DNA from: G963663315 sp963668255 | GTDB lineage: Bacteria > Pseudomonadota > Gammaproteobacteria > Arenicellales > Poriferihabitantaceae | Length of the DNA stretch: 64,000 bases | Assembly (NCBI GenBank): GCA_965116595.1 | Contig: OZ220708.1 | Span: 558,001 to 622,000 of the forward strand | Direction: 5' to 3' | Shown: one piece after another, positions 33,034 through 43,156 of the stretch | How the letters are laid out: every line of letters starts with the position of its first letter | Position numbering within the stretch: the stretch's first letter is position 1 | Notes under the pieces: model-generated | The model's database searches: none | What the model saw: only the letters and a program-made list of their open reading frames with translations | What the model was told of the DNA's origin: nothing | Made by a program: the position numbers and the translations under genes

Positions 33034-34713
33034 ATGAAAGACAATCAGGAATTTGATTACATCATTCTGGGTGCGGGTTCTGCCGGTTGCGTGTTGGCCA
33101 ATGAACTGAGCCAGGATGCGAACAACCAGGTTCTGATACTCGAAGCGGGTCCGATGGACAGGAAATTGCTTATTCATGTCCCGGCCGGGGTTTACAGTGT
33201 CTACAAGGATCCCACCATCAACTGGAACTACGACAGCGAACCTGAATCTGATCTCCAAAACAGGCAAATTACCTTGCCGAGAGGCAAGGTAATTGGTGGG
33301 TCGTCATCAATCAACTCGATGGTCTATATGCGCGGCCATCCACAGGATTATGATTACTGGGTAAAAAACCATGACTTGCCAGGATGGACTTTCGATCGAT
33401 GTCTCCCCTACTTCAGGAAATGTGAATCCTCCGACCGCGGAGCAAGCGACTGGCGAGGCGCTGACGGACGTCTCGGGGTTACCAAAGGCAAACTGAAGAA
33501 TCCGCTGTTCGATGCATTCATTGAAGCCGGCGCCCAATCCGGTCAGGGCATTACTGAAGATCCGAATGGCTACAACCCGGAAGGCCTCGCCCGCCTTGAC
33601 AGTACAATCAGGAATGGCCGCCGGTCCAGCGCGGCAACGGCCCATTTGAAACCTGCCCTTTCCAGATCCAATCTGCACCTGGTAACACGGGCGCTGGTTC
33701 ATCGTGTAATAATCGAAAATGGGCGGGCCACCGGTGTCATTTTCAAGTTACGCGGGAAAACCCTGACAGCCCATGCTGCCAGGGAAGTAATCGTATCTAC
33801 CGGAGCAATCAAGTCACCACAGGTATTGATGCTTTCAGGAATCGGTCCGGGTCAGCACCTGATTGATATGGGTATCGAGCCGATTCACCATTTGCCCGGG
33901 GTGGGCCGGAATTTGCAGGACCACTTGTGCATATCTGTTATCTACCATTCAAAAATACCGATTACCTACCACAAGATCGACAGACCACTGAGAAAACTGC
34001 TTATCGGTTGCCAGTGGCTATTCACCCGTAAAGGCTTTGCGGCTTCCAATATCTGGGAGGCAGGCGGACATATACGGGGGTACAGTGAAGTCGAATACCC
34101 GAATCTGCAATATCATTTCGCGCCCGTTCATGCCGTGTATGAAGGCGCCAGAATTACGCTGTTCAATGGCTTTACAACACAGGCTGATCAACTGCGGCCA
34201 AGAAGCAGGGGGGAGGTCCGATTATTGTCAGCCGACCCGACGCACCGCCCTGGCGCATTCTTTAATTATCTTTCTGATCCATTCGATGTCCAGGAACTGA
34301 TAGAGGCGGTGAAAAGAATACGCGAACTGATTGCACAACCTGTATTCAATGACTTCAGGGGTGAGGAAATCCAACCCGGACCCGGGGTGGTATCCGATGC
34401 CGAAATTGAACAATTTGTACGCCAGACCGCGGACACGGATTTCCATCCGAGTTGCACTTGTCGTATGGGAATGGACGAAATGGCAGTGGTGGATCAGGAA
34501 ATGAAAGTACACGGACTGGATGGACTGCGTGTGGTCGATGCTTCAGTAATGCCGGACATAGTCAGCGGCAACCTGAATGCGCCCATCCAGATGATGGCTC
34601 TGAAGGTATCGGACTGGATTCTCGGTCGCGAGCCGCTGGCTCCACAGCAGGCTGATTTCGCTTTCAATCACAAACCATGCACCACTACAGCAACGGAGCA
34701 ATCACCAGGCTGA
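33034..34713 (+). CDS. GMC family FAD oxidoreductase (choline dehydrogenase-like)
   Basis: 559 residues. N-terminal FAD motif IILGAGSAGCVLANEL, GMC signature LPRGKVIGGSSSINSMVYMRG, second signature GAIKSPQVLMLSGIGP. The active-site pair is the His in DFHPSCTCRMG and the Asn in NLNAPIQMMALK. It oxidises an alcohol to aldehyde or acid; choline is only one possibility. Its 3' end overlaps the convergent hppA gene by 29 bases. Confidence 0.9.
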   Translation: MKDNQEFDYIILGAGSAGCVLANELSQDANNQVLILEAGPMDRKLLIHVPAGVYSVYKDPTINWNYDSEPESDLQNRQITLPRGKVIGGSSSINSMVYMRGHPQDYDYWVKNHDLPGWTFDRCLPYFRKCESSDRGASDWRGADGRLGVTKGKLKNPLFDAFIEAGAQSGQGITEDPNGYNPEGLARLDSTIRNGRRSSAATAHLKPALSRSNLHLVTRALVHRVIIENGRATGVIFKLRGKTLTAHAAREVIVSTGAIKSPQVLMLSGIGPGQHLIDMGIEPIHHLPGVGRNLQDHLCISVIYHSKIPITYHKIDRPLRKLLIGCQWLFTRKGFAASNIWEAGGHIRGYSEVEYPNLQYHFAPVHAVYEGARITLFNGFTTQADQLRPRSRGEVRLLSADPTHRPGAFFNYLSDPFDVQELIEAVKRIRELIAQPVFNDFRGEEIQPGPGVVSDAEIEQFVRQTADTDFHPSCTCRMGMDEMAVVDQEMKVHGLDGLRVVDASVMPDIVSGNLNAPIQMMALKVSDWILGREPLAPQQADFAFNHKPCTTTATEQSPG

Positions 34714-36685
34714 CTATCGCCATCACATTGATCAGAATATTCATCGAAGGTCCCGATGTGTCCTTGAAGGGATCACCCACGGTATCACCCACGACTGCTG
34801 CTGCGTGAACGTCGGAACCCTTGCCGCCCAGGTTGCCTTTCTCGACGTATTTTTTTGCATTGTCCCAGGCCCCACCGGCATTCGCCATGGTCAGCGCCAT
34901 CAATACGCAACCGAGTAAAGCCCCACCAAGCATACCGCCGAGCGCAGTGGCGCCCAGACTGAAACCGACCAGCGGCGGTGCAGCGACCGCAATCACGCCA
35001 GGCAGAATCATTCGCTTGAGTGCAGCACGGGTCGCAATATCGACGCATCGATCTGAATCCGGACTGGCAGTCCCTTCCATCAAACCGGGAATCTCCCGAA
35101 ACTGGCGCCGAATCTCATGGATCATCTCAAACGCGGCGGAGCCAACGGCATTCATGGTAATACTGGAAACCAGAAAGGGGAAAATCCCACCAATGAACAT
35201 GCCTGCGAGCACATACGGATCACTGAGTTCCAACGAGAAATCAGGTTTGAGCAGGGACACGGTTTCGATAAAGGCGGAAATGATGGCGAGCGCTGCCAAT
35301 GCGGCGGCGCCAATGGCGAAACCCTTGCCAATCGCGGCAGTCGTATTTCCCAGTTCGTCAAGAGAATCGGTGATTTCACGGACTTCCTCACCCAGACCGG
35401 ACATCTCTGCAATTCCTCCCGCATTGTCCGCAACCGGACCATAAGCATCGATGGCCATGGTGATTCCTACCGTGGCCAGCATACCGACAGCAGCAATACC
35501 TACGCCATATAATCCGGTCAGGCTGCTGGAAACCAGGATGATGGTGCTGATTATCAACAAGGGCACCACAACTGACTCCATACCCACAGACAGACCGGTA
35601 ATCATCACCGTCGCGGGGCCGGTCTCGCCACTTTTGGCGATCCTGCGGACCGGGCTGCCGCCGGTGTAATACTCGGTGATCAGACCGATGCCAATACCCC
35701 CTGCGGCGCCGACCACAACCGACCCCCATACGTTTACAGACACACCAAAATATTTCACCACGGCCCAGGCTGCAGCCATGAATATGATGGTGGCGCCGAT
35801 TGTACCGACCCGAAGCGCAAGTTCCGGAGACCTGGCCGAATTGAGCTTGACGATAATGATCCCCAGAATGGAGCAAAGCAGCCCGGCGGATGCCAATGCA
35901 AGCGGCAGGAACATCAGGGTTTGCCTCTCTCCGAGCAGACTCAGCATTGCCACAGGCAATGTCGATGCGATCGCTATGGTCGCGATAATCGAACCGCAAT
36001 AGGATTCGAAAATGTCCGAACCCATGCCAGCGACGTCCCCCACATTATCGCCCACGTTGTCTGCTATCACGCCAGGATTACGTGGATCGTCTTCAGGAAT
36101 TCCGGCTTCAATCTTGCCTACCAGATCTGCGCCCACATCAGCGCTTTTGGTAAAAATCCCGCCTCCTACCCTGGAAAAAAGGGCAACAGATGACGCACCC
36201 ATACCAAATCCATGAATGACATGCGCCGTTTCCGGATCGCCGCCGAACAACAGATACAGTATGCCGAGACCGAGCAATCCCATTGAAGCGACGCATAACC
36301 CCATCACCGAACCGCCAAAAAATGCGACAGCCAGTGCGCTCTGCGCCCCTTCCGTGGCGGCCGCTGTGGTCGTTCTGGTATTGGCATGAGTCGCGGCGTA
36401 CATGCCGAGATAGCCTGCGACACCTGAACAAAAGGCTCCGATAAGAAAGGCAATCGTGGTTTTGGCGCCGAGATCGGAAATAAAAATCAGCAACCCGACG
36501 ACGACCACAAAAATCAATAGATAAGTGTACTCACGGTGCATGAAAACCATTGCGCCACGGTGAATCTGGCCGCCAATTTCCGCCACTTTTCCTTCTCCCG
36601 CCGGATACCTCAATATCATTGCGTATATGATGAAAGCGGCAAGCAATCCGACAGCACCCAGGATTACAGGTGAGTAGTAAATCAT
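34685..36685 (-). CDS. hppA: membrane-bound pyrophosphatase, K+-dependent type
   Basis: 666 residues with about 16 membrane helices. It couples PPi hydrolysis to ion pumping. Catalytic motifs: GGIFTKSADVGADLVGK, DDPRNPGVIADNVGDNVGD, and DTVGDPFKDTSGP. The segment GNTTAAIGKG carries Ala and Gly where K+-independent enzymes have Lys and Thr, placing it in the K+-dependent group; whether it pumps H+ or Na+ cannot be told. GGAG lies eight bases before ATG 36685. Confidence 0.95.
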   Translation of the reverse strand: MIYYSPVILGAVGLLAAFIIYAMILRYPAGEGKVAEIGGQIHRGAMVFMHREYTYLLIFVVVVGLLIFISDLGAKTTIAFLIGAFCSGVAGYLGMYAATHANTRTTTAAATEGAQSALAVAFFGGSVMGLCVASMGLLGLGILYLLFGGDPETAHVIHGFGMGASSVALFSRVGGGIFTKSADVGADLVGKIEAGIPEDDPRNPGVIADNVGDNVGDVAGMGSDIFESYCGSIIATIAIASTLPVAMLSLLGERQTLMFLPLALASAGLLCSILGIIIVKLNSARSPELALRVGTIGATIIFMAAAWAVVKYFGVSVNVWGSVVVGAAGGIGIGLITEYYTGGSPVRRIAKSGETGPATVMITGLSVGMESVVVPLLIISTIILVSSSLTGLYGVGIAAVGMLATVGITMAIDAYGPVADNAGGIAEMSGLGEEVREITDSLDELGNTTAAIGKGFAIGAAALAALAIISAFIETVSLLKPDFSLELSDPYVLAGMFIGGIFPFLVSSITMNAVGSAAFEMIHEIRRQFREIPGLMEGTASPDSDRCVDIATRAALKRMILPGVIAVAAPPLVGFSLGATALGGMLGGALLGCVLMALTMANAGGAWDNAKKYVEKGNLGGKGSDVHAAAVVGDTVGDPFKDTSGPSMNILINVMAIVSLVIAPLL

Positions 36686-36800
36686 GAAAAAGACTCCGAT
36701 GAATTAATGAAAAACAGGGGATAAACCGGGTGCGAACTATATCCCTTCCGGTGTTGGATATCAATCTCGAATTAGCTGCCCACAACAAGCCTGAGCCTGT

Positions 36801-37715
36801 TCATTCACCTGTTTTACTGTCTGTTTTCCTGGCCCTGGGATGCGCTTTATCATAAACCCTGGCAAGATGCTGAAAATCCAGATGTGTATAGATTTGCGTG
36901 GTTGCAATGTCGGCATGCCCCATCATCTCCTGGACTGCCCTGAGATCACCACTGGATTCGAGCATATGACTGGCAAAGGAGTGCCTCAGCATGTGAGGGT
37001 GTAACCGGCGCCCCAATCCCTTTGCTTTTGCCCACTGGTTCAACCGGTACTGGATACCGCGGACACCCAGTCGCTTACCCCTTTCGTTGACGAACAGGGC
37101 CCGCTCGGTATCTTTTGCGAGCTCGGATCGCCTTCCAAGCCAGGTTGCAAGGGCCTCTACCGCCTTGCCCCCGACCAGGACAATGCGCTGTCTGTTACCC
37201 TTGCCGGTAACCAGAATCTGGTTCTGATCAAAGTCTATGGAATCAGCATCAAGCGATGCCAGTTCTGACAATCGCAGCCCGGAAGAATAAAAAAGCTCCA
37301 GCATCGCATGATCCCGGACAGCAGGAATGGAGTTGTCATGACCGTCCAGCAGACCGCTCAATTCATCAACGCTAAGTGTGGCAGGCAACCTTCTTGAGTA
37401 TTTGGGCGCACTGACTCCGGCGAAGGGGTTGATTGATGCAAATTCGTTTTTCAGGAGGTATGCATAGAAGGCGCGGCAGGCCGACAACAAACGCTGGATA
37501 CTCCGGCCGGACAAACCCTTTTGATGCAATACGGCCGGGAAAAACCGGGCATCATGGGCGGTCAGTCTGTTCCAGTCAGACACTGCTCTTTGACAAGCGT
37601 AGTCGTGCAGTTTCTGTAAATCCCTGCGGTATGCCCTTTGGGTATTATCAGAGAGTCTTCGGTCCCGCTTCTGGCATTCCAGAAATTGTTCTATTTTTCC
37701 CTGTAATGGAGTCAT
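36801..37715 (-). CDS. xerC: tyrosine recombinase XerC
   Basis: 304 residues. Resolves chromosome dimers at dif with XerD. The N-terminal SAM-like domain is followed by the catalytic residues: Arg in SGLRLSEL, Lys in VTGKGNRQR, HMLRHSFASH, HADIATTQIYTH with the His and the nucleophilic Tyr. Overlaps the DUF484 gene by ATGA, as in the dapF-DUF484-xerC group of other Gammaproteobacteria. Housekeeping, not an island integrase. Confidence 0.93.
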   Translation of the reverse strand: MTPLQGKIEQFLECQKRDRRLSDNTQRAYRRDLQKLHDYACQRAVSDWNRLTAHDARFFPAVLHQKGLSGRSIQRLLSACRAFYAYLLKNEFASINPFAGVSAPKYSRRLPATLSVDELSGLLDGHDNSIPAVRDHAMLELFYSSGLRLSELASLDADSIDFDQNQILVTGKGNRQRIVLVGGKAVEALATWLGRRSELAKDTERALFVNERGKRLGVRGIQYRLNQWAKAKGLGRRLHPHMLRHSFASHMLESSGDLRAVQEMMGHADIATTQIYTHLDFQHLARVYDKAHPRARKTDSKTGE

Positions 37716-38356
37716 GGCTGGTTCAGTCGTCCGTAAATATAACCGCCAATCAGCAGACCGAGTCGATCCAGAAACATCACTCCAACGTCCGGCTGAAATC
37801 GTGTCCGGGAATGCGACCCCAGCGCCATTACGCCGAGCAACTCATCCTCGAACAACAATGGAATGAAGGCACAGGACCGGACAGAGTCTTTTCCCTGCCC
37901 GAAAATCGATTCGCGCAATTCACTTGATAGACGATCATCACAAACCGACCCCTTATGCATCACTCTCTGACATACTGCATCATAGCCGGGTTGTCCCGAA
38001 TCTGTTTCATCGGACTTCAACATGATCACAATTTCCCCGACATCGAATTGCCGCTTCATCAATCTGTCTACTGTTTGTAATGGACTGTCACCGTTTTGCT
38101 CCTGTACAAGCAAACCGACCGCCATTTGAAGAAAGTCAGATTCCAGTTTCTGGTTGTTTTTTACACTATCGACAATGAAATCAATTGTAGCCTGATGATG
38201 CTTGACCCTGTCCTTCAGCACCTGCAACTGCCTTTTATAAAAGGGAGTAATACTACTCGCGTCACCCAGGCTCAATTCGGCCAGCAAATCTTCATGCCGC
38301 TCGAAAAAGTCGGGATTTGCTCTCAAATAGTCTATTATTTCCGCAGGTTTCGGCAT
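37712..38356 (-). CDS. DUF484 family GAF-like protein
   Basis: 214 residues. The N-terminal EIIDYLRANPDFFERHEDLL and the following coiled helix precede a GAF-like domain (SCAFIPLLFEDELLGVMALGS, ending MFLDRLGLLIGGYI). Function is unknown, but the gene is nearly always between dapF and xerC. Start ATG 38356 matches the family N-terminus; the frame remains open to 38512 inside dapF. Confidence 0.9.
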   Translation of the reverse strand: MPKPAEIIDYLRANPDFFERHEDLLAELSLGDASSITPFYKRQLQVLKDRVKHHQATIDFIVDSVKNNQKLESDFLQMAVGLLVQEQNGDSPLQTVDRLMKRQFDVGEIVIMLKSDETDSGQPGYDAVCQRVMHKGSVCDDRLSSELRESIFGQGKDSVRSCAFIPLLFEDELLGVMALGSHSRTRFQPDVGVMFLDRLGLLIGGYIYGRLNQP

Positions 38357-38433
38357 ATCTGTCCAAAGAGTGTCTTCATTCTCCTGCCCCGGATTATAAA
38401 CTACAATCCTGATTTCTCTGAAAAGACCGGAAA

Positions 38434-39276
38434 TTATCGAACTTCTTCCAGTATCCTGATTTTTCCGCTGAACACATGATGCACCGGTCCGCGGAGGAAA
38501 ACAGGGGTGCAACCTCCCTCCCAGCTAACCTGAACGCTCCCGCCAGGCAACGTCACAGTCACATCGGACTGAAGTTCACCGTTTCGGATTCCCGCCACCA
38601 CTGCCGCGCAGGCGCCGCTGCCGCAACCGAGAGTCTCCCCTGCGCCACGTTCATGTACCCGCAATTTAATTTGAGTCGGTGACACAGTTTCACAGAAGCC
38701 AACATTCACCTTCTCGGGAAAAACCTGGTGGCGCTCCATCAGTGGTCCCAATGTCGTGACATCGGCGACTTCAACATTGTCCACCGCAATCACGCAGTGG
38801 GGGTTACCCAACGACAGAGCGCTGAATTCAATTTCTCCCTGTGCTGTATTCACCCGATACCTCAGAGCTGCTTCCGGCATCCTTAATGGAATTTGTTCCA
38901 GGCCAAAATCGGGTTGCCCCATTCGAGCGGTGATCGTGCAATCATCATTGACGCCAAGTTCCATTTCGGTCGTAAGGGTTTCAACATGAATGATCCTGTC
39001 TCTGGTCAGACCCTGGTCGCGCAAAAACTTCGCAAAACACCGGGCTCCATTTCCACATTGACCTGATTCGCTGCCATCGCTGTTGAATATCTGCATTCTG
39101 AAACGGTTTCCGGTTCGTGATTTTGCGGCCACTATGACCTGATCACAGCCGATACCGAATTGCCGATCCGCTATGAATCTGGCAATATCCGGGCTAACTC
39201 TGATATTCTCCGCAATTCCGTTCAACATGACGAAATCGTTTCCTATTGAATGCATTTTTGTGAAATTGATGTTCAT
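38434..39276 (-). CDS. dapF: diaminopimelate epimerase
   Basis: 280 residues. Converts LL- to meso-diaminopimelate for lysine and peptidoglycan. Both active-site cysteines are visible: SGQCGNGARCFAKF and ETLGCGSGACAA. MNINFTKMHSIGNDF at 39276 is the family N-terminus; the frame is open to 39318. First of the dapF-DUF484-xerC cluster, with 77 bases before DUF484. Confidence 0.95.
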   Translation of the reverse strand: MNINFTKMHSIGNDFVMLNGIAENIRVSPDIARFIADRQFGIGCDQVIVAAKSRTGNRFRMQIFNSDGSESGQCGNGARCFAKFLRDQGLTRDRIIHVETLTTEMELGVNDDCTITARMGQPDFGLEQIPLRMPEAALRYRVNTAQGEIEFSALSLGNPHCVIAVDNVEVADVTTLGPLMERHQVFPEKVNVGFCETVSPTQIKLRVHERGAGETLGCGSGACAAVVAGIRNGELQSDVTVTLPGGSVQVSWEGGCTPVFLRGPVHHVFSGKIRILEEVR

Positions 39277-39381
39277 TAAATTAGATCTGCACGATTCAGC
39301 GATAACGAATGGCTGCACATACTATCGATTTACAAATAATGTCTCCTAAAAATATGTGGTCTTGCTGAAGGATAAGTAAAT

Positions 39382-39651
39382 TTGCAAACCAACACAAACA
39401 GTTCATACGGAAAACATCAATTGAGGTTTTTTCTCGGGAAAATCCGGTCTATGCCTGCTTTGCCACGCCAGATACTCGGTGTGCTGTTGCTCATTGGCGG
39501 CATGTTCTGGTTCCTGCCCGTATTGGGGTTATGGATGATACCACTGGGTCTCGTGATTCTTTCCGTTGATTTTCAATGGGCAAGAAAGGGGCATCTTTCG
39601 ATCCAGATCTGGCTTAGAAAACGGCGTGATCGCAAAAAGCCAGAAGAATAA
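39382..39651 (+). CDS. small hydrophobic membrane protein
   Basis: 89 residues, family not recognised. The centre QILGVLLLIGGMFWFLPVLGLWMIPLGLVILSVD makes one or two membrane helices, followed by a basic tail (RKRRDRKKPEE) that would face the cytoplasm. TTG 39382 has AAGGA nine bases upstream, supporting it over the internal ATG at 39451. Convergent with ctpA. Confidence 0.6.
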   Translation: MQTNTNSSYGKHQLRFFLGKIRSMPALPRQILGVLLLIGGMFWFLPVLGLWMIPLGLVILSVDFQWARKGHLSIQIWLRKRRDRKKPEE

Positions 39652-39678
39652 CCCGGTTTATAGAGGGTTTAAGGCAGA

Positions 39679-40995
39679 TTAACCCGTAGCCTTTTCTCTT
39701 TGCTTGATCAAGGCCATTCCCTTAAGCAGATTAAATGCTTCCTTGAGTTGGTTGTCATTGTCAAACAGACCCGGTGTTGACGACAGGGGCGCATCAGCTT
39801 CATCATCCCCGTTTTCGTTTCCCAGATGATCAACCAGGTCGGATTCCCTGACAGAAGACCGACTGCTTTCAACTTTGGTAAATTCAGTCTGTTCGGTCAC
39901 AATGTCCGGGACAATTCCTATAGCCTGAATCGAACGGTTCGATGGTGTGTAATAGCGCGCAGTGGTAATTTTCAGCGCCCCGCGATTTTCCATTGGAATA
40001 ATTGTTTGTACTGAACCCTTGCCGAAGGTTTTAGTGCCCATAATGATAGCGCGCTGATGATCCTGCAACGCGCCAGCCACAATTTCCGATGCCGAAGCAG
40101 AACCGCCATTAACCAGAACGATCATCGGCGCATCATCAATAACATCATCGGGGAGAGCAGTAAAACTTTGTGCGGATAACTGAGTCCTGCCTCTGGTTGA
40201 AACGATTTCGCCGCCGCTCAGAAACATGTCGCTGACTTCCACAGCGCCGGTCAGAACGCCGCCGGAGTTGTTTCTGAGATCCAGCACAAAACCGTCAAGA
40301 GGTCCTCCATTATCGTTTTTCAGTTCGGCGATCTTTGACCGCAGACTCTGCGCACTGCCACTTTGGAAACTCGATAGTCTGGCGTATCCGAAATCGGACT
40401 GAATAAGTTGCGCTTTTACACTTGCCGCCTTGATAATGGCCCTGACCAGAGTCACCTCTATGGAGTCAGGCTCGCTTTCACGGGAAATGGTCAGTTTGAT
40501 CTCGGACCCGGGCGGACCACGCATTTTATCCACTGCCTCTTTCAGGCTCATGCCCCGAACCGGCACATCATCCAGCATCAATATCAGATCTCCCGGCTGA
40601 ATTCCTGCATGAAATGCGGGAGTATTATCCATTGGGCTGATCACCTTTATCAATCCATCTTCAATAGTAACCTCAATTCCCAGCCCGCCAAATTTCCCAT
40701 CGGTAGTAATCCTGATTTCTTTGAGTTCTTCCGGCCCAAGAAATGCCGAGTGAGGGTCCAATTCCCTCAACATGCCGTGAATGGCGCCTCTAATCAAAGT
40801 CGAGTCGTCAACCTGGTCCACATATTCACTCTTGATCTTCCCGAACACTTCCGAAAAAATCCGCAGATCTTCCAATGGCAGGGATTCTTTGGCCTCATCC
40901 TGAGCATAAGATATACCCGGAAAGCCAGTGACCAGAAGCAGACAAAGAGGAATCCCTGTCAGTTGCATAAATTTTGAAATCATGTCTTGAGACAT
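39679..40995 (-). CDS. ctpA: carboxyl-terminal processing protease, S41 family
   Basis: 438 residues. Signal peptide ending near SYAQ; N-terminal helical domain; PDZ domain FGGLGIEV ... PAFHAGIQPGDLILMLDDVPV; catalytic Ser in NGGSASASEIVAGAL and Lys in GTKTFGKGSVQTI. Periplasmic protease acting on C-termini of envelope proteins. An acidic, Ser-rich linker near residue 385 precedes a helical tail. The N-terminus could start at either ATG 40995 or ATG 40983. Confidence 0.92.
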   Translation of the reverse strand: MSQDMISKFMQLTGIPLCLLLVTGFPGISYAQDEAKESLPLEDLRIFSEVFGKIKSEYVDQVDDSTLIRGAIHGMLRELDPHSAFLGPEELKEIRITTDGKFGGLGIEVTIEDGLIKVISPMDNTPAFHAGIQPGDLILMLDDVPVRGMSLKEAVDKMRGPPGSEIKLTISRESEPDSIEVTLVRAIIKAASVKAQLIQSDFGYARLSSFQSGSAQSLRSKIAELKNDNGGPLDGFVLDLRNNSGGVLTGAVEVSDMFLSGGEIVSTRGRTQLSAQSFTALPDDVIDDAPMIVLVNGGSASASEIVAGALQDHQRAIIMGTKTFGKGSVQTIIPMENRGALKITTARYYTPSNRSIQAIGIVPDIVTEQTEFTKVESSRSSVRESDLVDHLGNENGDDEADAPLSSTPGLFDNDNQLKEAFNLLKGMALIKQREKATG

Positions 40996-41133
40996 ACCTG
41001 GATAATATACTGACGCTTCATTTCTTTTCTATTTTACGCTGACAGTTTAACACTAACCATTGGCTGGTAGAGTGTTACAGGGGATGTTATTGGTGTACAA
41101 TTCAACGTCAGCCAGACCTTCACCCTGCTTACA

Positions 41134-41553
41134 ATGTATATCGAATTCATGACCGAGTACTGGTATCTGTTTGCCATGTTGCTTGTCATCGTGTTTTTAT
41201 TGAGTATGGACCCGACAGGACAAGGCATGGGTGGCTCCAGAACCATTACTCCCGGGCAATTGCCTCAACTCCAATCGAGAGAAAACGCAGTAATTGTCGA
41301 TGTCAACGAAACCGACAGGTTTAAAAGCGGACATATTTCCCAGGCCGTCAACATACCATTCAGCGTGCTGGGCGATTCCCTTGGCAAACTGAAAAAATAT
41401 CAGAAAAAAACCATCGTGCTAACCTGTGATTCAGGGAACGCCTCCAAAAAAGCCATGGCGATTCTCAAAAAGAATGAATTTTCGGATCTCTATTTGCTTT
41501 CAGGTGGACTCGGAGCCTGGAAAAAAGAGAATCTGCCTCTCGAAAAAAGTTAA
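41134..41553 (+). CDS. membrane-anchored rhodanese-like protein
   Basis: 139 residues: one N-terminal membrane helix (YWYLFAMLLVIVFLLSM) and one rhodanese domain with the active-site Cys in VLTCDSGNASKKA. It corresponds to the YibN-type protein often found upstream of grxC and secB in Gammaproteobacteria. Here grxC is absent and secB follows directly. Confidence 0.85.
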   Translation: MYIEFMTEYWYLFAMLLVIVFLLSMDPTGQGMGGSRTITPGQLPQLQSRENAVIVDVNETDRFKSGHISQAVNIPFSVLGDSLGKLKKYQKKTIVLTCDSGNASKKAMAILKKNEFSDLYLLSGGLGAWKKENLPLEKS

Positions 41554-41598
41554 ACCGCATAACGCATTGCGTGCACAACCCGCGCTTACTGGTCCATC

Positions 41599-42060
41599 AT
41601 GAAATTTAACACCAAAAGGATATACCTTAAAGACGCTTCATTTGAATCCCCGTCCACACCCGGCATATTTACCCAAACCGGAATCAAGCCCGGATATGAT
41701 GTTCAGGTATTCTTTGATTATAGAGCCATTGATGAAGAAATCGGGCTGGCGGAAATAGTTCTGAAAGTCACCGTCACCTCCAAACATGAAGAGACAACCC
41801 TGTTTCTGGCCGAAGTCCATCAAGCGGGAGTGTTTGAAATCGAGCACCCGGACATGGAAACCTACCGGATTATGATAGAAGTGGCCTGTCCCCAGATTCT
41901 CCTGCCATTTGCCCGCGAAGAATTAAACAGTCTGATCACCAAGGGTGGGTTCAACAACTTTTTAATCACTCCGATCAATTTCGAATCACTTTATCGGGCG
42001 AACAAGGAAAAGGCCATGAAAGAGGAGGTCGATACACCGACCCAGGAGTCGATGAATTGA
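41599..42060 (+). CDS. secB: protein-export chaperone SecB
   Basis: 153 residues. Binds unfolded precursors and hands them to SecA. Family signatures: RIYLKDASFESPSTP, LAEVHQAGVFEIEH, CPQILLPFAREELNSLITKGGF. The C-terminal tail that binds SecA is short and acidic. Lies between the rhodanese and gpsA genes, as in many Gammaproteobacteria. Confidence 0.95.
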   Translation: MKFNTKRIYLKDASFESPSTPGIFTQTGIKPGYDVQVFFDYRAIDEEIGLAEIVLKVTVTSKHEETTLFLAEVHQAGVFEIEHPDMETYRIMIEVACPQILLPFAREELNSLITKGGFNNFLITPINFESLYRANKEKAMKEEVDTPTQESMN

Positions 42061-42107
42061 TGGTCCTGAGTTAATCCTCTACCTGCCCGGATTGAAAGGA
42101 ATCGACA

Positions 42108-43133
42108 TTGTCACGGCCTGATCATGTCACCGTTGTTGGAGCAGGCTCATGGGGGACATCTCTGGCCATATTGCTGTGCAACAATATAAACCGCATCACA
42201 CTGTGGGGACACAATCCGGATGAGTTGTATCCGGTCATTCGGGACAGGCGAAATGATCGATATCTTCCGGGTATTCGCCTTCCTGACAACCTTGAAGTGG
42301 AACTCGATTTTGTCAAAGCAATCAATGATAACCTGTGTTTTGTCGTTGCAGTGCCAAGCCATGCTTTTCGTCCGGTGCTGAGCAGCCTGAAAGCCCGAAT
42401 CGAAGCCCTCGAAAAGGACCCGGTCTCAATAACTCTGGTTTGGGGAACCAAAGGTTTTGACACGCACAGCGGCGGACTGTTGAGTGATACCGTAACCAGA
42501 ATATTTCCTGATACAGAAAAGCTGGGGGTTATATCAGGACCCAGCTTTGCAATGGAAACCGCCAGATTGCTCCCGACTGCATTGACGCTGGCATCAAATT
42601 CAGCCGTTCATGCCCAATCCATGGCAATGTGGTTCCGCACCCCCTTTACACGAGTCTATTTCAGTGATGATCCGATCGGTGTACAGTTGGGCGGAGCCAT
42701 TAAAAATGTGATGGCGATCGCTGCCGGCATCAGTGATGGACTGAATTTTGGCGCCAATGCCAGAGCCGCATTGATTACTCGTGGACTGTCGGAATTGACC
42801 CGACTTGGTGTCGCCCTGGGAGGAAAGCCTGAAACATTCATGGGATTGACCGGAGTGGGTGACCTGATACTGACCTGCACCGATAATCAATCCCGAAATC
42901 GCCGATTTGGTCTGGGTCTGGGTGCGGGCCGGTCCCAGGACGAAGTATCCAGAGAAATCGGTCAGGAAATCGAGGGTATAAATACGGTCAGGGAATTATT
43001 CAGACTCAGCCGTAAATTCGAGGTTGAAATGCCGATCACCGAGCAGGTTTACAACATTATCCACAACAATGCCAGCCCGGCCACTGCGGTAGAACAACTG
43101 CTTCAACGCAACCCCAAGGCAGAATTCAGATAA
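42108..43133 (+). CDS. gpsA: NAD(P)H-dependent glycerol-3-phosphate dehydrogenase
   Basis: 341 residues. Makes sn-glycerol 3-phosphate for phospholipids. NAD motif VVGAGSWGTSLAILL, GTKGF, ISGPSFAMET, and GGAIKNVMAIAAG with the catalytic Lys. TTG 42108 is the start: AAAGGA lies eight bases upstream, and no ATG is available before the NAD motif. Follows secB. Confidence 0.95.
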   Translation: MSRPDHVTVVGAGSWGTSLAILLCNNINRITLWGHNPDELYPVIRDRRNDRYLPGIRLPDNLEVELDFVKAINDNLCFVVAVPSHAFRPVLSSLKARIEALEKDPVSITLVWGTKGFDTHSGGLLSDTVTRIFPDTEKLGVISGPSFAMETARLLPTALTLASNSAVHAQSMAMWFRTPFTRVYFSDDPIGVQLGGAIKNVMAIAAGISDGLNFGANARAALITRGLSELTRLGVALGGKPETFMGLTGVGDLILTCTDNQSRNRRFGLGLGAGRSQDEVSREIGQEIEGINTVRELFRLSRKFEVEMPITEQVYNIIHNNASPATAVEQLLQRNPKAEFR

Positions 43134-43156
43134 ATTCACAGACTGATTTTGATGAC

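Noticed and set aside
36801..37715. xerC as an island integrase
   Set aside because: Its place after dapF and DUF484 and its full XerC pattern show the housekeeping recombinase.
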